Positions 25,550-34,570 are shown, counted from the first letter of the stretch. The stretch: 64,000 nt of DNA from JACDAE01 sp963717195 (GCA_963717195.1 CAVQVR010000007.1:1-64000), one strand, 5' to 3'. Program-made: numbers and translations. The notes: generated from the sequence alone by a model not told the origin.

Positions 25550-26311
25550 ATGCATCGTTTTTTTATTTCACCTGAACTTCTCAAGACTGGCAATACCTTG
25601 CTCATCTTGCCTGAGAAGCTGTCCCATCAGATAAAAGATGTCCTACATCTTACCGTTGGTGAGCAACTGATCTTGCTGGATAATAGTGGCGACGAAACTC
25701 TCTGTTCCATCGCCAAGAGTGGACGTACTGGCATTGAAGTAGAGTTATTAGAGCGTCATGTGGGCAAGAGTGAGTCTCCTATACGCATTATTTTGTGCCA
25801 GGGATTGCTCAAATCGGCCCGTTTCGAGTCGATTCTGGAGAAAGGTACGGAGCTGGGTGTCGCGCTCTTTTCACCTGTTCTGTGTCGTCGCTCCATGTCT
25901 GGTCTGGAGGACGCGGGTGCCAATAAAATACAGCGTTGGCAACGCATCATCCAGGAAGCTACTGAACAATGTGGCCGTGCCCGTATGCCCGAGTTGCTTC
26001 CTATTTGTTCTCTTGTCCATGCGCTCACTCATATTCCTTCTGGCGCGTTAGCCCTGATGCCCTGGGAAGAAGAGCAAGGATTGAGTCTGCGCAATGCCTT
26101 GAGGAATGCTATAGCTGAACGAAAAGGGATAGTGAGTCCAGATCCATTCACTGTCGTAGTATTCATCGGGCCAGAGGGCGGCTTGCTGGCTGAAGAGGTT
26201 GAGTTGGCCCGTAGTCATGGCGTACAACCAGTCACATTGGGGCCGCGCATTCTAAGAGCCGAAACAGCCGCTTTGACAGCCGTTGCAAATGTTATGTATG
26301 AATTGGAGTAG
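25550..26311 (+). CDS. rsmE: 16S rRNA m3U1498 methyltransferase
   Basis: RsmE methylates N3 of U1498 in the decoding region of 16S rRNA using S-adenosylmethionine. The N-terminal PUA-like domain starts MHRFFISPELL, and the SPOUT-type knotted domain has the conserved segments KSARFESILEKGTELGV, FIGPEGGLLAEEVE and LGPRILRAETAALTA. The length of 253 residues is standard. The ribosome binding site is weak (GAGGATATGGG upstream). It is divergent from the sedolisin gene and is not in a ribosomal operon here. Confidence 0.95.
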   Translation: MHRFFISPELLKTGNTLLILPEKLSHQIKDVLHLTVGEQLILLDNSGDETLCSIAKSGRTGIEVELLERHVGKSESPIRIILCQGLLKSARFESILEKGTELGVALFSPVLCRRSMSGLEDAGANKIQRWQRIIQEATEQCGRARMPELLPICSLVHALTHIPSGALALMPWEEEQGLSLRNALRNAIAERKGIVSPDPFTVVVFIGPEGGLLAEEVELARSHGVQPVTLGPRILRAETAALTAVANVMYELE

Positions 26312-26343
26312 TACTCTGCTCCGTCTCATCTGGAACCAACGCT

Positions 26344-26409
26344 GGCTTGTGAACGGCACCCCTACAATTTGTCCTGGTGGCCCATCACGCCAGTCATCGT
26401 TCACAAGCC
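26344..26409. repeat. Partial palindromic-repeat element
   Basis: GGCTTGTGAAC at 26344-26354 pairs with GTTCACAAGCC at 26399-26409. The left part continues GGCACCCCTAC, the complement of the GTAGGGG end seen elsewhere, and a further GTTCGCAAAACC follows at about 26431. It occupies the first part of the 436-base gap after rsmE. Confidence 0.6.
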
Positions 26410-26653
26410 CATGCAATGAATGGGAGCACCGTTCGCAAAACCATGTCGGTTTCTCCAAGAAATCGGACCTGATAAGTGTATAGATCATCCATGCAAAATT
26501 ATAGGGAATAGTGACTCCCGGAGCTTCTGAGCATGCCTGGCAGGCAAATGAGTATGATCAAAATTGCAATTGAGAAATGTTAAAATAGAACGGGTTTTCG
26601 TGAGAAGATCTCTTTGAAAAAGCTATCTGGTAGTGCTTTCGTCTGATGATGTA

Positions 26654-26703
26654 ACAAAACTATACTTGCCTGAGACTGGAGGAGGTGCGTATAGTAGTTT
26701 TGT
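26654..26703. promoter_or_regulatory. Imperfect inverted repeat upstream of egtB
   Basis: ACAAAACTATAC (26654-26665) is mirrored by GTATAGTAGTTTTGT (26689-26703), which pairs apart from a three-base insertion. It lies 45 bases upstream of egtB, where a repressor or activator site for the ergothioneine operon would be expected. No regulator gene is adjacent. The remaining part of the gap contains only the repeat noted at 26344. Confidence 0.35.
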
Positions 26704-26747
26704 CTCGATTATGCTTTTTAGTCGGATAGACAGAAGGAAAAAAGATC

Positions 26748-28040
26748 ATGCCAGAGTCCATTCAAGCCCGTCCACTTAGTGCTCAATCTCTCTCAAAAAC
26801 ATATTTCATAGAGGAATATCAGAAAGTTCGTCGCTTCTCTGAGTACCTGTGTGAACCGCTCGTCACTGAAGATTATGTCGTTCAGTCTATGCCAGATGTC
26901 AGCCCGACCAAGTGGCATCTTGCCCATGTGAGCTGGTTTTTCGAGACCTTTCTTCTTTTCCCGGCCATTCCCGGATACCAATCCTTGCATCCCCAGTATG
27001 CGTACCTTTTTAACTCGTACTACAATACGCTGGGAGAACGACACTGCCGACCCAAACGTGGCTTGATCTCGCGGCCCACGGTCGCGGAGACCTACCAGTA
27101 TCGCAAATACGTCGATGAGCAGGTTCTTGAACTACTCGCAAAGCTCGATGAAGAACACCTGATGCAGTTTGCACCCATCATTACACTCGGCTTTCATCAT
27201 GAGCAGCAACATCAAGAATTGATGCTCACCGATCTCAAACATGTGCTCTCGTGCAACCCACTCTCTCCAATATATAGACCACGCTCACACGCAAGTACAT
27301 CGAACATCCCGGCGCTAGAATGGATCTCCTTTCCGGAAGGGATCTATTGGATCGGGCATGAAGGGGAAGGATTTGCGTTTGACAATGAAGGACCACGACA
27401 TAGAGAGTTTCTGCAACCCTTCCAGATGGCCTTACGCCTGGTCACAAATGGCGAATACCTGGAGTTTATAGAGGATGGAGGCTATCAAAATCCTCTCCTG
27501 TGGCTCTCAGAGGGTTGGAACACCGTTCGCGCGGAAGAGTGGCAGGCGCCGCTGTATTGGGAAAAACGCGATGACCATTGGGAGATGATGACGCTTTCCG
27601 GAATGCGCGAGGTCGCTAAAGCAGAACCGGTCTGCCATGTCAGCTACTATGAGGCCGATGCCTATGCACGCTGGGCAGATGCACGTCTCCCCACAGAAGC
27701 CGAGTGGGAGGTTGCGGCGCAGGATGTTCCTGTTGCAGGAAACTTCGTTGACAACGGCCTGTATCACCCTGCTCCATTGACCACCTCGGGTGGAAAACTT
27801 GCGCAGATGTATGGCGACGTGTGGGAATGGACGCAAAGCTCGTACTCTCCCTATCCTGGCTTCAAGCCTGGCCCTGGCGCGATCGGGGAATACAATGGGA
27901 AGTTTATGTGCAATCAGTATGTCCTGCGCGGAGGTTCATGCGCCACCTCTCTTTCACACATTCGGCCCACCTATCGCAATTTCTTTCCTGCCAATGCCCA
28001 ATGGCAATTTATGGGTATTCGGCTCGCAAAGGGGGTGTAA
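26748..28040 (+). CDS. egtB: Ergothioneine biosynthesis sulfoxide synthase
   Basis: EgtB is an iron(II)-dependent enzyme that couples trimethylhistidine (hercynine) with a thiol and O2 to form a sulfoxide. The N-terminal DinB-like domain supplies the metal ligands: His in HVSWFFETFLL and the HxxxHxE motif in TLGFHHEQQHQELM. The C-terminal formylglycine-enzyme-like domain has the pattern GDVWEWTQSSY, YVLRGGSCAT and RPTYRNFF. Its 430-residue length fits. AAGGA lies upstream of ATG. It is followed by egtD with overlapping or touching ends. The thiol donor (gamma-glutamylcysteine or cysteine) is not certain; there is no egtA or egtC here. Confidence 0.93.
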   Translation: MPESIQARPLSAQSLSKTYFIEEYQKVRRFSEYLCEPLVTEDYVVQSMPDVSPTKWHLAHVSWFFETFLLFPAIPGYQSLHPQYAYLFNSYYNTLGERHCRPKRGLISRPTVAETYQYRKYVDEQVLELLAKLDEEHLMQFAPIITLGFHHEQQHQELMLTDLKHVLSCNPLSPIYRPRSHASTSNIPALEWISFPEGIYWIGHEGEGFAFDNEGPRHREFLQPFQMALRLVTNGEYLEFIEDGGYQNPLLWLSEGWNTVRAEEWQAPLYWEKRDDHWEMMTLSGMREVAKAEPVCHVSYYEADAYARWADARLPTEAEWEVAAQDVPVAGNFVDNGLYHPAPLTTSGGKLAQMYGDVWEWTQSSYSPYPGFKPGPGAIGEYNGKFMCNQYVLRGGSCATSLSHIRPTYRNFFPANAQWQFMGIRLAKGV

Positions 28041-28041
28041 C

Positions 28042-29013
28042 ATCTCACAGCAGAGAAAGAGTCCACTAGAACTCTATGACTTTGAACCGCAACGGAACAC
28101 GTTTCGCAACGATGTCCTGCAGGGCTTGCAGGATGCGAGAAAAGAACTGCCCAGCAAGTACTTTTACGATGATGCCGGTTCCCAGCTATTCGAGCAGATC
28201 TGTCTGTTGGATGAGTATTATCCTACGCGTACAGAACATACTATTATGCAAGAGCATATGCCAGAGATCGCATCACTGCTTGGGCCCGATTGCTTACTCA
28301 TCGAATATGGAAGTGGCAGCAGTACGAAGATCCGCATGTTACTGGATGCGCTGCACAATCCAGCTGGCTACGTAGCTATCGATATTGCGAAAGAGCAATT
28401 GCAGCGTTCTGTGGCATCGCTTGCTACCGCGTATCCAGCCCTGGAAGTATTTCCAGTCTGTGCTGACTATACAAGCGACTTCGAGTTGCCCGCGCCTTCG
28501 GTGTCCGTCTCCCGAAGAGTTGCCTACTTTCCCGGATCGACCATCGGCAACTTTGACCGTGAGCCTGCTGTACACTTTCTGCAACAGATTGCAAAGACCT
28601 GTAAAGGAGGTGGCTTGCTGATCGGGGTAGATTTGAAGAAAGACTTCAATATCCTGCATCGTGCCTATAATGATGAGCAACGTGTGACGGCACATTTCAA
28701 TTTGCACTTGCTGGAACGCATCAACCAGGAACTCGATGCCGACTTTCAACTGGACCAGTTTAGCCATTATGCCTTCTATAATCCTGGTCAGAGCCGGATC
28801 GAGATGCACCTGGTAAGCCTCATGCACCAGGTTGTGCACATTGGAGAGGACGAGTTTTCCTTCAAGTTAGGTGAGAGTATCTGGACGGAGAGTTCGTACA
28901 AATATACCCCGGAGGAATTTGCGCAATTGGCAGCCAGCGCCGGATTTACTGTTGAGCGCGTATGGACAGATGCACAGCAGTTGTTCAGCGTGCAGTACCT
29001 CAAGGCGACATAA
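28042..29013 (+). CDS. egtD: L-histidine N-alpha-methyltransferase
   Basis: EgtD trimethylates histidine to hercynine with S-adenosylmethionine, the first step of ergothioneine synthesis. KYFYDDAGSQLFEQI, DEYYPTRTEHTIM, LIEYGSGSSTKIR, FPGSTIGNF and GVDLKKD are family signatures. No ATG lies at the expected start. A strong ribosome binding sequence AAAGGGGGTG (28028-28037), inside the end of egtB, is six bases from an ATC codon at 28042. Starting there gives 323 residues, the normal length. The only in-frame ATG nearby is 27994, inside egtB, which would add 16 residues and has no ribosome binding site. I favour the ATC start, with reserve. Confidence 0.85.
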   Translation: MSQQRKSPLELYDFEPQRNTFRNDVLQGLQDARKELPSKYFYDDAGSQLFEQICLLDEYYPTRTEHTIMQEHMPEIASLLGPDCLLIEYGSGSSTKIRMLLDALHNPAGYVAIDIAKEQLQRSVASLATAYPALEVFPVCADYTSDFELPAPSVSVSRRVAYFPGSTIGNFDREPAVHFLQQIAKTCKGGGLLIGVDLKKDFNILHRAYNDEQRVTAHFNLHLLERINQELDADFQLDQFSHYAFYNPGQSRIEMHLVSLMHQVVHIGEDEFSFKLGESIWTESSYKYTPEEFAQLAASAGFTVERVWTDAQQLFSVQYLKAT

Positions 29014-29030
29014 ACATATCTCTCGCAACT

Positions 29031-29059
29031 GATGTAGGGGCGCCATTTATAAGCCCGTG
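29031..29059. repeat. Solo GTAGGGGC...AAGCCCGTG repeat end
   Basis: This is a single copy of the shared end sequence (GATGTAGGGGCGCCATTTAT followed by AAGCCCGTG), 18 bases after the egtD stop codon. A second GATAAGCCCGT follows at 29063-29074. No paired arm is seen nearby. Confidence 0.7.
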
Positions 29060-29076
29060 CGGTTGATAAGCCCGTA

Positions 29077-29322
29077 CTAGTTGTCAGATATGCCTTCACC
29101 ATAAAGGAGTGCTCGTACATAATCTTCGACATAGTGCCGCTCATCGACGCCGTCAATGACCATGCATTCGGCGACCGAAACGATTTGCGGCGCTATTTCG
29201 TGGAGCGTGTTGATAATCGGACGCTCATTGCGGCTGTTCGCGTTCTGATCGGTCACAAATGCGTACAATTCATCGGTAAATTTTTCTTCATCGGCCAGCA
29301 GGCGAAAGATGTTGGGAGACAT
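29077..29322 (-). CDS. Small acidic hypothetical protein
   Basis: The 81-residue product (SPNIFRLLADEEKFTDELYA ... VEDYVRALLYGEGISDN) is acidic, helical and soluble in appearance. I do not recognise a family. GAAAGG stands about eleven bases before the ATG. It converges with egtD. The frame has ordinary codon use and no long counterpart on the other strand, so I think it is real. Confidence 0.5.
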   Translation of the reverse strand: MSPNIFRLLADEEKFTDELYAFVTDQNANSRNERPIINTLHEIAPQIVSVAECMVIDGVDERHYVEDYVRALLYGEGISDN

Positions 29323-29485
29323 GGTATTGAGCCTTTCGTGTTACAAAACGGGCAAATTATAAGGAGTATAGATAGTGTACGTAAGAATATGCTTACATGT
29401 CAAGCTCTGCATCCACTTTTTACACTGATACACGGGCTTATGCAATCCATGCATTGATACTCAATCAAAAAATCGCGTTGGGACA

Positions 29486-29588
29486 GCAGGGGATGTAGGG
29501 GCCGCATTTATGCCGCCCAGGAGCGGGTGGCCTGTTCAATGCATCGGACGCTCCTGGGCGGCATAAATGCGGCCCCTACATCCCCTGC
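29486..29588. repeat. Palindromic repeat with perfect 40-bp arms
   Basis: The arms 29486-29525 and 29549-29588 are exact complements over 40 bases, with a 23-base loop. The arm contains GTAGGGGCCGCATTTATG and GCCGCCCAGG, as in the element at 21898-21982. The two loops match at 19 of 23 positions when one is inverted. A flank shared with the other copy (CACGGGCTTATG... GCATTGATACT) begins near 29425. It lies between two minus-strand genes, so a strong transcript hairpin forms there. Confidence 0.9.
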
Positions 29589-29614
29589 GCAAAAGGAATT
29601 AGTATCAGCGGATG

Positions 29615-30187
29615 CTACCAGCCTAGCCATGTTGTTTTCTCGGCAACGGGTGTGGGATGGCGTTCGCTATAAGGCATATCGGGGTAGCCAACATAAAGAA
29701 ATGCTACAATAGTGTCTTCCTCTGCAAGGCCCAGCCATTGTTTAACATGCGGATCATAGGCTCCATCCCCGGTGCGCCATTGTGCTGCTAACCCCATTTC
29801 TTCAAGGGTCAGTAGCATGTTTTGCGTTGCAGCCGCGGTTGCCTCAATGTTTTCGATATCCAGCACGTTTGGTTGCGTGGAGTGCAGGGCTGCTACTACG
29901 ATTATTACAGGTGCACGGAGAGGTTTATTCCGTTCTTTTGTAAGCATGGCCTGAGCTTTATCGCTTGTTGTATCATCCAGGCGGGCGGCCAGCGAAGAAA
30001 ACAGTATTGCGCCCAGTTCCTGTCGTGCGTTACCGGCCAGCACAAAAAAGCGCCAGGGTTCTACTTTATGATGGTTGGGTGCGTGAGTGGCTGCCTGTAA
30101 GACGCGCTCAATCTGCTCACGGGTGGGGCGCTGATTGGTCACTTTTCCAATGCTGCGTCGTTGTTTGATGATCTCGAATATACTCAT
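29615..30187 (-). CDS. Nitroreductase family protein (YdjA-like)
   Basis: This is a short, 190-residue nitroreductase-superfamily flavoprotein. FEIIKQRRSIGKVTNQRP, ATHAPNHHKVEPWRFFVL and the C-terminal FLYVGYPDMPYSERH are close to the YdjA-type minimal nitroreductases, which bind FMN in a homodimer. The substrate is unknown. The ribosome binding site is weak, with AAGGA about 14 bases before ATG. It is monocistronic as far as can be seen. Confidence 0.87.
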   Translation of the reverse strand: MSIFEIIKQRRSIGKVTNQRPTREQIERVLQAATHAPNHHKVEPWRFFVLAGNARQELGAILFSSLAARLDDTTSDKAQAMLTKERNKPLRAPVIIVVAALHSTQPNVLDIENIEATAAATQNMLLTLEEMGLAAQWRTGDGAYDPHVKQWLGLAEEDTIVAFLYVGYPDMPYSERHPTPVAEKTTWLGW

Positions 30188-30469
30188 ATTTTGTTCTACA
30201 CGTTCCTTATTTTTCGTTCCTTATTTTGTTGTGGAATAGCATAGGTTTGCTTGTTATCATGATCATAGCAGATGGGAGCAAAGAATCTAGCCTGCCAGGA
30301 GAAATTTTTCTACTGTGGTCTGTATATACAGAACAGAATAGTGTAGGTTTTTCGCTTGTTAAAGAAAGACCTCTGGAGATATTACCTAAATTGTTCTCTG
30401 TGTATAACCGTGGTCGCATATATTCGTAAGAATAGAGGAACGAGAAATGTTATAGAGCGGGAGTATACC

Positions 30470-31369
30470 ATGTCCAACCAACAATCCTTTTACCCTGAAA
30501 TGCTTGCTAGAGCGTATGATGTGTATGGACCTATCCATGGTTTACCGCTCGTTTTTTTGCATGCAGGTGCCCTCACGCGGAAGATGTGGCAGCCCCAGAC
30601 CGATGAGCTGTCAAAGGCATTTCGCATCATTGCCCTTGATCTACCTGGACATGGTGCGCTGGCGCAGCAGGCATTTAGCCTGAAGATGGCGGTGGAGGAG
30701 GTGGCACAGATTATCAAGAAGGAAGTGCAGGGTCAGGCTCTGGTGATCGGCCTTTCGCTTGGAGGTTTTGTCGCGCTTGCCCTGGTTCGCGAATATCCAG
30801 AACTGGTGGCCGGGCTGGTGCTCTCAGGATGTAGTATTGACGCTCAGGGCATGAACGAGGCGCTACTGAAAATTCGTGGCAGTCTGCTGGCAAACAACCT
30901 GGCGCTTCTCGACCGTATGTTGGCAATAATCACTGAAAGAGTATTGCGCAGGTTCTATTCAGATCAGTTTGTCGCGGCCCAGGCGCAGGCAGGTATTTAC
31001 TGGAAGAGCGCAGGTCAGGGGCTACTCGAATGCACTGGCAAGGATTTTCGCTCGATGTTGCACTCTTATCGGGGACCAGTCCTGCTACTCAACGGCGAAA
31101 ATGACAAAAACAGTCGCAAGAGCGAAGATGCGCTTCTGTCTGCTGCCAATCAAGACAACATTAAGGTCCAGGCAATTCGTGAAGCTGGACATCTCTGCAA
31201 TGTGGATCAGCCCCACGCCTATAACGACGCGCTACGCGACTTTACGCAGGCGGACCTGTATCATTCCTATCATTATGGATATCAAGGGAAAGAGGAAGGT
31301 AAGCGTCAGGTGTTTTATGTGGAGTTTGAGGAGCCCCGGCTGGAGAGGCCGGAGGATAGGATGGAATAA
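30470..31369 (+). CDS. Alpha/beta hydrolase
   Basis: This is an intact alpha/beta hydrolase of 299 residues. The oxyanion loop is VFLHAGALTRKMWQPQ, the nucleophile elbow GLSLGGFVAL (Ser in the G-x-S-x-G), the acid LLLNGENDKN, and the histidine REAGHLCNVDQPH. The C-terminal 40 residues (YHSYHYGYQGKEEGKRQ) are a charged extension not typical of the fold. The start MSNQQSFYPEM at 30470 has GCGGGAG upstream. The frame open from 30356 is not used. The substrate is unknown. Confidence 0.85.
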   Translation: MSNQQSFYPEMLARAYDVYGPIHGLPLVFLHAGALTRKMWQPQTDELSKAFRIIALDLPGHGALAQQAFSLKMAVEEVAQIIKKEVQGQALVIGLSLGGFVALALVREYPELVAGLVLSGCSIDAQGMNEALLKIRGSLLANNLALLDRMLAIITERVLRRFYSDQFVAAQAQAGIYWKSAGQGLLECTGKDFRSMLHSYRGPVLLLNGENDKNSRKSEDALLSAANQDNIKVQAIREAGHLCNVDQPHAYNDALRDFTQADLYHSYHYGYQGKEEGKRQVFYVEFEEPRLERPEDRME

Positions 31370-31502
31370 GTGCTTGTTCTTCATGCCTTCATTGCGCTAC
31401 TTTTTGGATAAGAATAACATGCAAATACCGTATGAACCACATTTATAGCGTCCACACGGTATTGAGCAATAAAACGTTCGCGCCTACAAGCCCGTCTTGA
31501 TA

Positions 31503-32747
31503 TTATTTTGTTGTCTCTGCTTGCTTCAGCAAATTCCCTTCAAAGCCGATCGATGGGAGCAGTTGTGCCTGAGCCTGTGTGCTCAAGGGCAGACCCCATA
31601 GTTTGATAAAGCCGAGTGCGGCATTGTGATCAAACTGATCGCCACTATCGTAGGTTGCCAGGCCGAGGTTATAGAGCGAGTGCTCAGATTTGCGTCCCAC
31701 AACCGAGCATTTGCCGCGTCCGAGTTTAATGCGCACTTCTCCACTGACGAAGCGTTGCGTGCTCTGGACATAGGCTGCAAGATCCTGGTGCAAGGCGCTG
31801 TACCACTGACCATCGTAGATCAGGCGTGCGTACTCGTTGGCAATGACTTCTTTAAAACGGAGCTGTTCGCGGCTCAGCGTGAGACCTTCCAGTGCTTTGT
31901 GAGCGGTATGAAGCACATTTGCGGCAGGAGCCTCGTAGATTTCGCGCGATTTGATACCGACGAGCCTGTTCTCGACGTGGTCGATGCGCCCGATGCCGTA
32001 ATTACCTGCAAGCTTGTTAACGGTCTCAACGAGTGCGTAGCCCTCCATCTCTTCACCATTCAGGCTGACGGGGATGCCGTTCTGAAAAGCAATCTCTAAG
32101 TAGGTTGGCTCCTTGATGTCGATAGTGTCGGGATTGCTGGTCCAGGCGTAGACCTCCTCTGGAGGCTCGGCCCAGGGATCTTCGAGGATGCCGCATTCGA
32201 TGCTACGTCCCCACAGGTTCTGGTCGGTCGAGTAGGGGCTGGCATTTGTAGCCTGAATAGGGATACCGTGTTCTGCCGCATAAGCGATTTCGTTGTCGCG
32301 CGTCATGCTCCATTCTCTAACAGGCGCGATGATTTTGAGATCGGGGGCCAGCGTGTTGATGGAGACATCGAAGCGTACCTGGTCATTTCCTTTGCCGGTG
32401 CAGCCATGTGCCACTGCGACCGCGCCCTCAGCACGCGCAACCTCGACCAGCAGGCGAGCGATCAATGGACGCGCCAGCGCTGTTGCCAGAGGATATACTC
32501 CTTCGTAGATCGCGCCTGCCTGCAATGCGGGCCATACAAAGTAGCGCGTGAAGTCCGCACGACCATCCACAACTAATGATTTGACGGCACCGATCTGGTC
32601 GGCGCGAGCTGAGATGGCCTGCAGATCACGTTCGTTGCCCACGTCAATCGTCAGCGCGATCACATCCAGATCGTATTTTTCTTTGATCCAGCGAATGGCA
32701 ACGGAGGTATCCAGACCACCCGAGTAAGCAAGTACAACTTTTGACAT
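31503..32747 (-). CDS. argG: Argininosuccinate synthase
   Basis: ArgG joins citrulline and aspartate with ATP to argininosuccinate. The N-terminal PP-loop AYSGGLDTSVAIRW and the following HGCTGKGNDQVRFD are the ATP and substrate sites, and the 414-residue length is normal. It is the second gene of an argH-argG operon, 21 bases behind argH, and is therefore under the T-box leader upstream of argH. Confidence 0.97.
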   Translation of the reverse strand: MSKVVLAYSGGLDTSVAIRWIKEKYDLDVIALTIDVGNERDLQAISARADQIGAVKSLVVDGRADFTRYFVWPALQAGAIYEGVYPLATALARPLIARLLVEVARAEGAVAVAHGCTGKGNDQVRFDVSINTLAPDLKIIAPVREWSMTRDNEIAYAAEHGIPIQATNASPYSTDQNLWGRSIECGILEDPWAEPPEEVYAWTSNPDTIDIKEPTYLEIAFQNGIPVSLNGEEMEGYALVETVNKLAGNYGIGRIDHVENRLVGIKSREIYEAPAANVLHTAHKALEGLTLSREQLRFKEVIANEYARLIYDGQWYSALHQDLAAYVQSTQRFVSGEVRIKLGRGKCSVVGRKSEHSLYNLGLATYDSGDQFDHNAALGFIKLWGLPLSTQAQAQLLPSIGFEGNLLKQAETTK

Positions 32748-32768
32748 AATATTTCTTCTCTCCCTCCG

Positions 32769-34163
32769 TCAAAGTGACGTTTTCTGTTCAATAAGCTGTT
32801 GGATAATTGTTGTAAAGGTGGCGGCGCGTTGATTCCAGGTGGCCTGGGCATCCTCAAGGCGTTGCTGTGTCTGTTCTAAGCCCAGATTGCCCGCGCCGCC
32901 GAGGTGACTGCGTGCTTTCAAACGTTCCACGAGCTGTTCCTGGCTCTCGACGGGCAGGTCTTCGTGGCGGTCTAGCAGGGCTGTCACTTCGGCACCTACG
33001 ATGCGATAGGTGTCACGGAACGGCATGTGTGCGCTCTGTACCAGTTCGTAGGCGCGATCAGTGGCGAATAGTTCAAACGTACAGGCGGCGATAAGGCGTT
33101 CGCGGTTGACCTGAAGATTGCTTATGACAAGGGTGCAGATATCCAGGCAGTCATGGGCTACATCCAGGGCTTCCATAAAGGGACGCTTGGTCTCCTGGTA
33201 GTCCATGTTATAGCCTGAGGGGAGGCCGCTGGTGATGCCCATAATCTGCTGTTGTAGTGCAAGTAGGGTCTGAGTACGTGCGCGTACCAGTTCCATGATA
33301 TCCAGGTTGCGTTTCTGCGGCATGATACTACTGCCTGTGCAGAGTTCCTGCGGAATCTGGAAGAAGGCATACTCGGCGGTGGTGAACAGGAGGGTATCCT
33401 GTGCCAGCTTGCTCAGATCGAGCATTATCTGTGCCAGTGCCTGGACGATAGCGGCCTCAATCTTGCCCCGGCTGTTTTGTACGTAAATGACATTATTCTG
33501 CACGCGAGCGAAGCCGAGTTTGTCGGCCACGAACTGGCGATCAATGGGAACGGGGACGCCATAGCCAGCAGCCGAGCCGAGCGGAGATTGATCGTTGAGT
33601 TTGTAGGCGGCTGAGAGCAACTGTTCGTCGTCGAGAAGACCCTCGGCGAAGCTGGCAGCCCACAGGCCGAGCGATGAAAGCATAGCGCGTTGCATGTGCG
33701 TGTAGCCGGGCATGGGAAGCTCTTTGTGCTCTTGCGCGAATGCAAGCAATGCGGAACAGAGATCAAAAAGCTTTGTGCTGATGGCATGCAACTGTTCTTT
33801 GCCGTACAGGCGCAGATCTAACAATACCTGGTCGTTGCGCGAGCGTGCCATGTGAATCTTTTTGCCCGCTGCGCCTGCTGCTGATACCAGGAAATTCTCA
33901 ATGCTGGTATGAACGTCTTCATCGGAAGGCGACACGGTAAACGCGCCTGTTGCCTCCATAGTTAAAATGCTGCATAGGGCCGTGTGCAGTTCCTGATGTT
34001 CTTCCTTCGTCAAGAGGCCAATATGGTTGAGCATAGCGGCATGTGCGAGCGATCCCCACACATCGTGATGAATCAGGCGAATGTCGAGGGCACTGTTCTG
34101 TGCGGCCTCGAAACGCTCGACCTTCTCATTTACGCTATAGCCCTTTTGCCAGAGCTTGGTCAT
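32769..34163 (-). CDS. argH: Argininosuccinate lyase
   Basis: ArgH cleaves argininosuccinate to arginine and fumarate. The fumarase-superfamily signature GSSIMPQKRNLDIMELV and the N-terminal KLWQKGYS...DVWGSLAHAAML are present; the length is 464 residues. AAGGAG lies nine bases upstream of the ATG. It is the first gene of the operon and follows a 400-base leader with a T-box. Confidence 0.97.
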   Translation of the reverse strand: MTKLWQKGYSVNEKVERFEAAQNSALDIRLIHHDVWGSLAHAAMLNHIGLLTKEEHQELHTALCSILTMEATGAFTVSPSDEDVHTSIENFLVSAAGAAGKKIHMARSRNDQVLLDLRLYGKEQLHAISTKLFDLCSALLAFAQEHKELPMPGYTHMQRAMLSSLGLWAASFAEGLLDDEQLLSAAYKLNDQSPLGSAAGYGVPVPIDRQFVADKLGFARVQNNVIYVQNSRGKIEAAIVQALAQIMLDLSKLAQDTLLFTTAEYAFFQIPQELCTGSSIMPQKRNLDIMELVRARTQTLLALQQQIMGITSGLPSGYNMDYQETKRPFMEALDVAHDCLDICTLVISNLQVNRERLIAACTFELFATDRAYELVQSAHMPFRDTYRIVGAEVTALLDRHEDLPVESQEQLVERLKARSHLGGAGNLGLEQTQQRLEDAQATWNQRAATFTTIIQQLIEQKTSL

Positions 34164-34211
34164 TGTGTGCTACTCCTTCAACGAAATGTACATTGGAAGG
34201 AGATGGGCACT

Positions 34212-34253
34212 AAAAAACTCCCATCCCTTCCTTGAACATTGAAGGGACGAGAG
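34212..34253 (-). terminator. Terminator of the T-box leader
   Basis: On the minus strand CTCTCGTCCCTTC pairs with GAAGGGATGGGAG (two G-U pairs) and is followed by six Ts. The T-box motif lies just upstream, so the antiterminator would use the TCCCTT-side bases and disrupt this stem when uncharged tRNA is bound. Confidence 0.9.
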
Positions 34254-34563
34254 TGAAGGAAATAGAACCTGTCACACCCGTGGTGCCACCCTACTTGTCT
34301 TTCAAATGGACCTGGCCTACAACGTTGTAGAGCAGGCGGAAAGACCTCTTTTTTTCCGGTTCTGTACCTGTGTGGGAACCATCCACCCGGCCTACTTGCT
34401 TTGCAGTCCACTGCAAGCTTTCTTCGGCCAGCCGCTCACGAATGCGTTCTGAAGAGAGCATCTCCGTTCCGAACTTTCACCATGCATCGGATCGCTGTTG
34501 GTTGCCTCTCTCATACTTTTTTCGTTCAACGCGGGTCAGTTTACTAAATTCTTGCGATTGCTT
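34212..34563 (-). promoter_or_regulatory. T-box riboswitch in front of argH-argG
   Basis: Read on the minus strand, the leader has a Stem I arm (ATGAGAGAG pairing with CTCTCTTCA), an internal GGTGAAAGTTCGG distal loop, and the diagnostic T-box sequence AGGGTGGCACCACGGG (complement of 34277-34292). An intrinsic terminator follows. In T-box leaders uncharged tRNA binds the specifier codon in Stem I and stabilises an antiterminator containing this motif. For an arginine operon an arginine specifier is expected. CGC and CGT triplets occur in the Stem I 3' side (GAACGCATTCGTGAG), but I cannot place the specifier loop with certainty. Confidence 0.93.
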
Positions 34564-34570
34564 GTATCTA

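Noticed and set aside
21848..29588. CRISPR array
   Set aside because: The repeats are single inverted pairs scattered between genes, not regularly spaced direct repeats with spacers, and no cas gene is present.
30320..30331. LexA box
   Set aside because: CTGTATATACAG looks like the E. coli SOS box but has four, not eight, bases between CTGT and ACAG, and the adjacent genes are not SOS genes.
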